Of a stretch of 64,000 bases of DNA, positions 56,464-64,000 are shown in pieces. Position 1 is the first letter of the stretch; the number at the start of each line of letters is the position of its first letter. This stretch comes from Mercenaria mercenaria (lineage: Eukaryota > Mollusca > Bivalvia > Venerida > Veneridae): assembly GCF_021730395.1 (NCBI RefSeq), contig NC_069362.1, positions 77,640,001 to 77,704,000 on the forward strand. Direction: 5' to 3'. The translations under genes were made by a program, and so were the position numbers. Under the pieces are notes generated by a model, which saw only the letters and a list, made by a program, of their open reading frames with translations, was not told where the DNA came from and made no database searches.

Positions 56464-57795
56464 ATGAGTCCCAGGTTAACTTTGAGAAGCTCGTTTACGG
56501 TAATTGTGTGCATAGTTACCTTATTAACAATAAATACGTTATTCCACACTTTCAAATATTCACCACGGAAGCCGATTTTTAGAGAAAGACTTTGGAATGA
56601 TTTTCATGCGGATCATTTTGTTCGGTGGTTTAATTCGTCGAGTGAGAAGCTTACTGAAATGAAGGTTGTAAACAGGTCAGATCCGAAAACGGGTGAGTTA
56701 GAAGATTTCACTATGTATAGTCTCTTGGATCCCAAAGAGCAGTTTGAAACATCGTTTAAGAAATTTGCAGAAAATGCCACACAAAAGGTACTGCTAATAT
56801 TCAATATGCCAGGATTTGAGAACGTAGTGACGACAAATGAAAAGTTTAAGACTTGTGAATACAACAACTGCATGATGACAAGCGACAAGTCTTACCTTAA
56901 AACGGCCGATGCTCTTTTGTTTATAATATGCAACAAAGGTATGGGATCTAAACCACCGATTAGCCAGCAGAACAGAAATCCCAATCAGGCATGGATATTC
57001 AAGTGCGGTGAAACGCCAATACATCATTGGTTTAGTGATTATAAATCAGCTGCTTGGGATAACACAATGAATTGGTCAATATCTTACAGAATCGATTCAG
57101 ATATGCCACATCCTTATGGATATCTTAAAACTAGGACAGTCCCAAGAACATTGGATTATGAATCTATTTATCAAGCTAAAACAAAAACTGTTCTATGGGT
57201 TGTAAGTAACTGCAATACACAAAGTGCACGTGGTCAGTATGTCGCTGAACTTCAGAAGTATGGAGTAGATGTTGATATTTACGGGCGATGTGGACCAAAC
57301 CATCGCATTGACAATGACAATTTGAATAAGATAATGCCAAAATATAAGTTTTACCTTGGATTTGAGAATTCTTTATGCAACGATTATGTCACAGAAAAGT
57401 TTTTCTTTTATTACGACTTTAATTGGATTGTTATTGTCCGAGGTGGCGCCGACTACGATCATCTGCTACCGACGAAAACTTACATTAATACTGCCCACTT
57501 CTCAAATGTGTCACTCTTGGCCGAATACCTTTTGTATCTTGGGAATGACATAGACAAATATGTTGACTTCTTGCGGAAGAAAGATCGTTATGAACAAAAG
57601 TACGAATATGGTCACAAATATAGTATATGCGAAATCTGTAGAAGACTAAATAATGTTTCGAAGTTTAAGAAGACGTACATCAATATGCGTGATTATCTTG
57701 AAAATGGACAGTGTCGAATGCCCACAGATGTCAAGAGTTCGGAGAGTCATACGCGATATCAGAATCACGAACGCGTGTTCAATCCTGTTAAATGA
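56464..57795 (+). CDS. Alpha-1,3-fucosyltransferase (GT10), copy 3
   Basis: Single-exon, 443 residues, ~97-98 percent identical to copy 2 by residue count. It starts MSPRLTLRSSFTVIVCIVTL (membrane anchor follows the basic residues) and has every GT10 motif listed for copy 1, including the C-terminal CEICRRL. The R-to-W change in FVRWFNSS and the D(K/I)D(R/K)Y changes lie outside the donor-binding motif. The shared 5' flank suggests the same promoter as copy 2. Its 3' flank is cut after 44 bp by the broken fourth copy. Predicted functional. Confidence 0.92.
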   Translation: MSPRLTLRSSFTVIVCIVTLLTINTLFHTFKYSPRKPIFRERLWNDFHADHFVRWFNSSSEKLTEMKVVNRSDPKTGELEDFTMYSLLDPKEQFETSFKKFAENATQKVLLIFNMPGFENVVTTNEKFKTCEYNNCMMTSDKSYLKTADALLFIICNKGMGSKPPISQQNRNPNQAWIFKCGETPIHHWFSDYKSAAWDNTMNWSISYRIDSDMPHPYGYLKTRTVPRTLDYESIYQAKTKTVLWVVSNCNTQSARGQYVAELQKYGVDVDIYGRCGPNHRIDNDNLNKIMPKYKFYLGFENSLCNDYVTEKFFFYYDFNWIVIVRGGADYDHLLPTKTYINTAHFSNVSLLAEYLLYLGNDIDKYVDFLRKKDRYEQKYEYGHKYSICEICRRLNNVSKFKKTYINMRDYLENGQCRMPTDVKSSESHTRYQNHERVFNPVK

Positions 57796-57839
57796 CTAGA
57801 CTGGTGAATGCAATGTCAGTTTCTTAACACTTCTTATAC

Positions 57840-58308
57840 CGAATACCTTTTGTATCTTGGAAATGACAAAGACAGATATATCGACTTACTGCGGAAGAAA
57901 GATCGTTATGAACAAAAGTACGAATATGGTCATAAATATAGTATATGCGAAATCTGTAGAAGACTAAATAATGTTTCGAAGTTTAAGAAGACGTACAACA
58001 ATATGCGTGTTTATCTTGAAAATTGACAGTGTCGAATTCCAACAGATGTCAAGTTTTTGACGAGTCATACGCGCGCTCATGTTGGGAAAATTTACGGCCC
58101 AACCCTTTCGCTTCTGATTTCAATGTATATATCACTTAAGGTAACATGTTTTTCTAATTTTCATTGATCCGTGTTAAAATAACGCATGTGTTTATTCGTA
58201 TTATAATTCGTATTATAAACATGTATTGATTCGTTTGCAGTAAAATATGTCTAAACTAGTCATACATGATATCAGAATCATGAGCGCGTTCTCAATCATG
58301 CTAAATGA
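57840..58308 (+). pseudogene. Fucosyltransferase copy 4: truncated 3' fragment, interrupted
   Basis: Begins in the middle of the gene at CGAATACCTTTTGTATCTTG (equivalent to ~51143 in copy 2), so about the first 350 codons are missing. The frame EYLLYLGNDKDRYIDLLRKK...NNMRVYLEN ends early at a TGA at 58024. A 195 bp insertion (58071-58265) splits the tail, after which TATCAGAATCATGAGCGCG continues to the normal stop at 58306-58308. The fusion to copy 3's 3' flank at 57840 marks an unequal-recombination or deletion junction. Confidence 0.88.
58071..58265. mobile_element. 187 bp insertion flanked by 8 bp direct repeat
   Basis: AGTCATAC precedes (58063-58070) and ends (58258-58265) the segment, while copies 1-3 have it once. 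An 8 bp duplication would suit a hAT-type insertion, but no terminal inverted repeats are visible (ends GCGCGCTCATG / GTCTAAACT), so the class is open. Confidence 0.6.
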
Positions 58309-59345
58309 TTAAACTGGTGAATGCAATGTCAGTTTCTTATTTGTTAATGTACTAATTATGTTAGTTAATGTAGGTAAAAGAGTCGATTTTCTTCTAACTG
58401 TCCACCTGCATGACAGGACATGCTCGAATCATGACATTATAAAGACAGCTGCCACTCGTTTTTAAATACAGCCAGCCGTCTTCCAGCTTGGCAAATCTTT
58501 ATTTTTCCAACATAGAAAGTGTTTTCTAACATAGAAAGTGTTTTCTAACATAGAAAATGTAAAAAAATATGCTGCCAATTCTAATATCCAACTGACAACA
58601 TTTTCTAATGAAACAAAATAATTTTTGGTTGTTATTATTTTATCTTATCAACATTTCAAAAATTGTTTGATATACAATGTATTTGTATTTTTGTATATGT
58701 AGCAGTTCACATGGTTAGCATAATTAAGGAAACTTGAAAATGTATGCAATACACCTGTGTTTTTATAGATATAACACGTTTGAATATCTTAAACTGTGCT
58801 GTCTGGTTGTAGGAAGGCACGTTTTAAGTTCTAATCAAACTTGTATTTACATCAATTGAAAAACTGATTTAAGAAACAATTGCTCAAACGGCAATATAAA
58901 CCCATAAATTTACATGCAAAATAAACAATAGATGGACATTGCTGTTCAGTCTTTTTTTCATTTATCAGTAAAGTAGGTATATTTCGTTAGTAACCTTTGA
59001 GCTTGACTTTTAGAGGGTAGTCAGATTTTTAGACTGCCATATAACTGTTTGTCAGATGACATATTCAACAAATTAGCAGGAAAAAAAGAAAAATAGCTGC
59101 ATATATGTAGAGCAGTCAAAGTTCGGCTTTGAATCAAATTGATTTACGAATGTTGGGCTAAAGTGTGTCTTAAAAGAAAATATTCTCCATTTTATATCCT
59201 AATTTTAGACAGTTTTAGACTGGACTCGTTTTTTTTCTAATTATTTCAGTTTACGGGAATTTTCAAAGTTTTTAAATTTGAGATTGCCGTTTATGAGTGC
59301 ACTTCAGTTCCATTTTCTACTACAGCTGATGATTTACACTCGACA
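58309..59345. repeat. Segmental duplication block C, copy after fucosyltransferase 4
   Basis: Matches 35752-36678 over most of its length (GTCCACCTGCATGACAGG, TGGACATTGCTGTTCA, AGTGCACTTCA). A small local triplication of TGTTTTCTAACATAGAAA lies at ~58518-58557. No gene. Confidence 0.8.
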
Positions 59346-60191
59346 ATTCATTGTAGCTTGCAATATCTATCTCTGTGTCATTTTCTGAATCTGTTTGTCT
59401 CTTGATTCTGCATCTTGATTCGACAATAATATCTATAACGAGTTCTTTTTTCCACGCATTTTACCCCTCAGCAATATTGACTGACTGTAGATTAGACCCC
59501 TCACCCCCGCCCCAACCACCACCACCACCACACACACACACAAATAATTTTGAGCGATTCGAACAACAGACCGGCATGTCTTGTGCAATAACCGTTATAT
59601 GATATCCGTCTGACATAACTAAGCACCCTATAACCACCATAACCATGAACAGTCTGTATCTTTAAAAGCAGTCACGGACGTACTGTATATGTTTTGATTT
59701 AATGTAAGAGTCTACATATTTTTGGACCAACAACAATCATTGCTATTGACGCTTTAAGTAAAACAAGAAATGTCTTTAAAAAGACAAACGGCATAGAGGT
59801 AATAATGTTTGGCGCATGAAAAATTCAGAATTAAACAGGATATACAGACAGAAAAGATTTGGATATGCATGTACGAACACATTATTCATTTGCAAATATT
59901 TCATCTAAGCAGCAAATTTAAATGATCAAGAGGTATCCTTTCAGTGATAGAAGGTCAAAATGATTTGACGGGCTGATTCTGAAATAATTTCGTGTTGGGT
60001 CAGAATCCCCAATAAGTAACCCACTAGCACAATATGTCGACCAGCGTACAATTAGTTGGACTGAAAAAGGCTAAAGCAGTTGACATGAAAATAAAACCCT
60101 AGCTTTTAACTTGAATCACTAGTAGTGACCCCCATAACTCTAATTACTTGATTAAGTTCTCAGTTTAAAAAAAAAACTTAAAGCAAAAAAT
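59346..60191. other. Unique segment, partial block D, then AT-rich sequence
   Basis: 59346-59662 replaces the C-D junction of other copies and carries a CCA/CA-rich tract at ~59505-59543. 59663-59765 matches part of block D. The rest has no recognisable gene. Confidence 0.5.
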
Positions 60192-61005
60192 CAAATACTG
60201 TAGAATCTGGTAAATAAGCGCATATTCGAATATAAGCGCATATCAAAAGTAAGCGCATATGGCCTTACAGTTATTCCGTATGGGAGAATAAGCGCATGTA
60301 ATGCCCTTACCATAATTTTGTCTCGAAAATAGGCGCGTATCCGATTACTGGTAAACAAAAAACAGATGCAGCAAAAAGACGTAATTAACGGTATCATATC
60401 GTGATAATTGTTTAGCATAAATACAGGCCACAAGTGTTATTACCTTATGATTAGCCGATAGGTTTTAAAAGATTTTATCGTCTATTTATTGTCTGATAAA
60501 ACGATTATTTTTTACGATAATCATGCTTTTTGAAATAAAAAATGTTTTCAGTAAATGAAAGTAAAAGTTTGAATACCTTTGAATACAGTTGTTTGCATTG
60601 TCATAACAGTTTGTCATTCTTCTGAAATCTGTGAAAAGAATATAGATAAAATGCTACAATCTTAGTGTTGAACAATTATTGAATGGTCCGAGAGATTGAA
60701 CATAATTTGCAAATTATGTATTCATTATGCTTTCATTTTGTCTAAATACTGTATGCAATAAAAGGAAGTAGTTCACTGCGCACGTCCAAGACCATGTTTT
60801 ACTTTCGTTTTCTCAACCACGGTAAGCACTGTCAATATTCTTAATATATCAAAAATAGGCGCACGCGGCTTGTCTATAAGCGCAAATCAAATATAAGCGC
60901 ATAATTTTGGCTTAAGTATAAGCGCATATCAAAAATAGGCGCATAAAAGTGTCACTAAAATTATTATAAGCGTATACGCTTATTTACCAGATTCTACAGT
61001 ATTTG
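60192..61005. mobile_element. 814 bp MITE with perfect 29 bp TIRs and AAGCGCATA repeats
   Basis: CAAATACTGTAGAATCTGGT then AAATAAGCG (60192-60220) is matched perfectly in inverse at 60977-61005. Next to each end, TATAAGCGCATATCAAAA-type words recur about four to six times (60210-60330 and 60850-60960). The centre is AT-rich with no transposase. If TA is the target, the element proper begins at the TACTGTAG; superfamily unassigned. Confidence 0.88.
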
Positions 61006-61740
61006 CATATTGGGATACCTTCAATAAATGTTGAAATCTTTTTTATTTGGGTAAAGTTATAGGTAAATACTTACATAATATATGATGGAATAGTGATTTT
61101 TAAATTTAATTTGCACATTGTTGTTGTTTGCATAGTCGTTATTTACATGAAATTTAAAATCTTTTCAGCTCACCTACTGGCCCCCATTGGTTTTGTTATT
61201 GTTTTTGTCTGCACTTGCCAGAGCGAGGCTCCAGTGGGGAAATACCCCTGGTGTCAAATTATGTAGGGAATAACTCGGTGTCGTGAAATAATAACAAAGA
61301 ATTGTTAAATTGTCTTCTTTATTTTCACGAAGAACATACATTTGCCGTGTGTGCGAAACCGCGTACAGTCCGACACTGGGTACACTGACTCTACAGTTAC
61401 AACCAGCCACAACTCATTCATCCATAAGCGAGGTACGCAACGGGGGAAGAAGTTTACTTTCGATTTCTCTGGCGGTGATAAATTATTAAAAACTTTAAAT
61501 TAGAATATATCATTTTAGTTAAGGGTAACAAAACTATTAAATATGTTCCATTTAATATGTGCCTTCTGATAATTAATGTCATTTAAGACTTAATAAATGG
61601 TTTAACTTCTCAGCGCGCACCTGTTCCGTGTCCCGATTACTACAGAATCTAGGTCAAAGCCCATGTTATTCAGCTAACGCCGAAAAATGTTTATTCACTA
61701 GAGTTGGTAAAATACTTTATTGAATGACACAGTATTATGT
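61006..61740. other. Unassigned stretch
   Basis: No gene recognised. The minus-strand frame 61174-61410 has no family resemblance. The segment has a slightly higher GC content than its surroundings. Confidence 0.35.
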
Positions 61741-62112
61741 ATCTTGTGCGCACCATCTCTCCTCATCCCCTTCACACAATTTAATGAAACTTCACACAAG
61801 TGATCAGTACCAACAGTAGTTGTGCATGGGGCATGTTAGGTTCTTTTAGAAAAAAAATTGCAGAGTTATGGGACTTTGTTTTTTGTTACTATACTATATA
61901 CATAGACACAATCTTGTGCGCACCATCTCTCCTCATCCCCTTGACACAGTTTAATGAAACTTCACACAAGCGATCAGTAACAGCAGTAGTTGTGCATGGG
62001 GCATGTTAGGTTCTTTCAGGAAAAAAATTTGCAGAGTTATGGGACTTTGTTTTTGTACCCCCCGACAACAAAGTTGTAAGGGGGGGGGGGGGGGGGTATA
62101 CTGGTTTCAGGT

Positions 62113-62143
<31 letters not shown>

Positions 62144-63265
62144 CCGTAGACGCAATCTTGTGCGCACCATCTCTCCTTATCCCCTTGACAGAATTTAATG
62201 AAACTTCACACAAGTGATCAGTACCAAAAGTAGTTGTGCATGGGGCATGTTAGGTTCTTTTAGAAAAAAACTTGCAGAGTTATGGGACTTTGTTTTTTTG
62301 TTACTATACTATATACATAGACACAATCGTATGCACACTATCTCTCCTCATCCCCTTGACACAATTTAATGAAACTTCACACAAGTGATCAGTAACAACA
62401 GTAGTTGTGCATGGGGCATGTTAGGTTCTTTCAGAAAAAAAATTTGCAGAGTTATGGGACTTTGTTTTTTCTTCGTTACTATACTATATACATAGACACA
62501 ATCTTGTGTGCACCATATCTCCTCATCCCCTTGACACAGTTTAATGAAACTTCACACAAGTGATCAGTACCAACCCTAGTTGTGCATGGTGCATGTTACA
62601 TTCTTTTAGATAAATATTCTGCATAGTTATGGGACTTTGTTTTTTGTTACTATACTGTATACATACATTCTATATACATACAGTCCACATAATTATGCAA
62701 TCTTGTGTGCGTCAAATTGCAATATACTGTCAGTGCATGCGGGGGGTACATTCATCACCTTTAGTGATAGCTCTAGTTTTTGTTACTATACTATATACAT
62801 AGACACAATCTTGTGCGCACCATCTCCTCATTTCCTTGACACAATTTAATGAAACTTCACACAAGTGATCAGTACCAACAGTAGTTGTACATGGGGCATG
62901 TTAGGTTCTTTCAGCGACAAAAATTGCAGAGTTATGGGGCTTTGTTTCTTGTTAACATACTATGTACATACAGTCTGCATATGCAATCTTGTGCGTGCCT
63001 AATCTACCAAACCCTTGCACACAATTTAATGAAACTTCACACAAGTGATCAGTACCAACCCTAGTTGTGCATGGTGCATGTTACATTCTTTTAAATAAAT
63101 ATTCTGCATAGTTATGGGACTTTGTTTTTTGTTACTATACTGTATACATACAGTCTATATACATACAGTTCACATAATTATGCAATCTTTTGTGCGTCAA
63201 ATTGCAATGTACTGTGTCAGTGCATGCGGGGGGTACATTCATCACCTTTAGTGATAGCTCTAGTT
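61741..63265 (+). mobile_element. Helentron-like array, family E, concatenated (one 5' end, two 3' ends)
   Basis: Core units of ~165-180 bp (CTTGTGCGCACCATCTCTCC, ATGAAACTTCACACAAGTGA, TTGTGCATGGGGCATGTTAG) begin at about 61743, 61913, 62157, 62325, 62504, 62809 and 62992. A 5' end GTACCCCCCGACAACAAAGT with poly-G and (TGTC)n is at 62055. Two 3' ends (GGGGGGTAC, hairpin ATCACCTTTAGTGAT, AGCTCTAG|TT) close at ~62778 and ~63265. Core units also lie before the 5' end, so this is a concatemer or nested series. Confidence 0.82.
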
Positions 63266-64000
63266 ACTGAATGGATTTGATTCAAACTTAATAATTGTTC
63301 AGCATCATCACCCACATCATATGACACAAGATGCATAACTCTGGCACAATTTTTTTCATGAATTATTCCCCTTTTTTACTAAGAATTTCAGGTTAAAGTT
63401 TTGATGCACTTTCACTCTGTCTCTGTTTTTACTGATTCAGTGGATTTGATTCAAACTAAAATAGTTGTTCAGCATCATTACCGATGCCATATGGCACAAG
63501 GTGCATAACTCTGGCACCAATTTTTCATGAATTATTCCCTCTTTTTACTTAGAATTTCAGGTTAAAGTTTTGATGCACTTTCGCTCTATCACTGTTATTA
63601 CTGAATGGATTTTATATTGATTTTGATAATAGTTGTTCAACATCATCACCCACATCATTTGACACAAGGTGCATAACTCTGGCACCAATTTTTCATGAAT
63701 TATTCCCCCTTTTTACTTTGAATTTCATGTTAAAGTTTTGATGCACTTTCACTCTATCACTGTTATTACAGAATGGATTTGATTCAAACTTAAAATAGTT
63801 GTTCAACATCATCACCCACACCATTTAACACAAGGTGCATAACTCTGGCACCAATTTTTCATGAATTATGCCCCCTTTTACTTAGAATTAAAGGTTAATT
63901 TTGATGCATTTTCACTATCTCTCAGTTGTTATGAAATGCATTTGATTCAAACTTGAAGTAGTTGTTCCACATTATCACCCACATCATATGACACAAGATG
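63266..64000. repeat. Tandem repeat, ~160 bp unit, at least 4.5 copies, cut by window edge
   Basis: TGGATTTGATTCAAACTnAA, GTTCAnCATCATnACC, GCATAACTCTGGCAC and AGGTTAAAGTTTTGATGCAC recur about every 160 bp. GGTTAAAGTTTTG and AACTCTG(A/G) words recall the family D core. It directly abuts the 3' end of the family E array and runs off the window, so its ends cannot be judged. Confidence 0.85.

Noticed and set aside
61174-61410. Possible retroelement terminal sequence
   Set aside because: A few end-like motifs only; no paired repeat or coding part was recognised in the window, so no family can be supported.

Overview
The window is AT-rich animal genomic DNA with sparse, intron-split genes and dense repeats. 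The repeat styles (tRNA-derived SINEs, arrays built on GGTCAAGGTCA words, fold-back elements, short-word MITEs) look like those of heterodont bivalve molluscs such as venerid clams. That organism call is inference from repeat style and protein flavour; no species is proven.

Region 1 (1-5685) is intergenic: tandem and interspersed repeats, plus a possible coding exon of a Mutator-like (MULE) transposase on the minus strand at 1028-1110. Region 2 (5686-26665, plus strand) is one complete gene of 14 coding exons. It encodes a 495-residue cytosolic aldehyde dehydrogenase of the ALDH1A (retinal dehydrogenase)/ALDH2 class, with all catalytic residues in place, one GC-AG intron and a split C-terminal exon. 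Its introns carry a ~2 kb minisatellite interrupted by a SINE, two near-identical fold-back elements, two MITEs, two long Helentron-like arrays, strong hairpins and a second SINE.

Region 3 (27119-33720) is repeat territory: two more Helentron-like arrays, a 2.28 kb element with ~63 bp terminal inverted repeats, and a 5'-truncated SINE with a perfect 13 bp target-site duplication. Region 4 (33966-59765, plus strand) is a tandemly and segmentally duplicated cluster of single-exon GT10 alpha-1,3-fucosyltransferase genes: three intact copies (33984-35315, 50082-51413, 56464-57795) and a broken fourth (57840-58308). Their flanks are duplicated in shuffled blocks, which give natural empty sites for several insertions: a Helentron-like element, a PIF/Harbinger-like element, a 194 bp repeat and the 2.28 kb TIR element. 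Region 5 (59770-64000) holds a MITE with perfect 29 bp TIRs and a concatenated Helentron-like array running off the window edge.

The most notable signals are: (i) at least five sequence-unrelated array families share one terminal architecture (5' end repeated inverted near the 3' end, then a small hairpin, then a CTAGT/CTTGT end), fitting non-autonomous Helentron-like elements with exchangeable cores; (ii) one family, present twice in the aldehyde dehydrogenase introns, repeats perfect nuclear-receptor-type sites (DR1, extended half-sites and an IR3 palindrome); (iii) signs of recent gene conversion in the fucosyltransferase cluster; (iv) several MITE-like elements whose interiors are mosaics of one short word. 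No rRNA gene, stand-alone tRNA gene or CRISPR array was seen.
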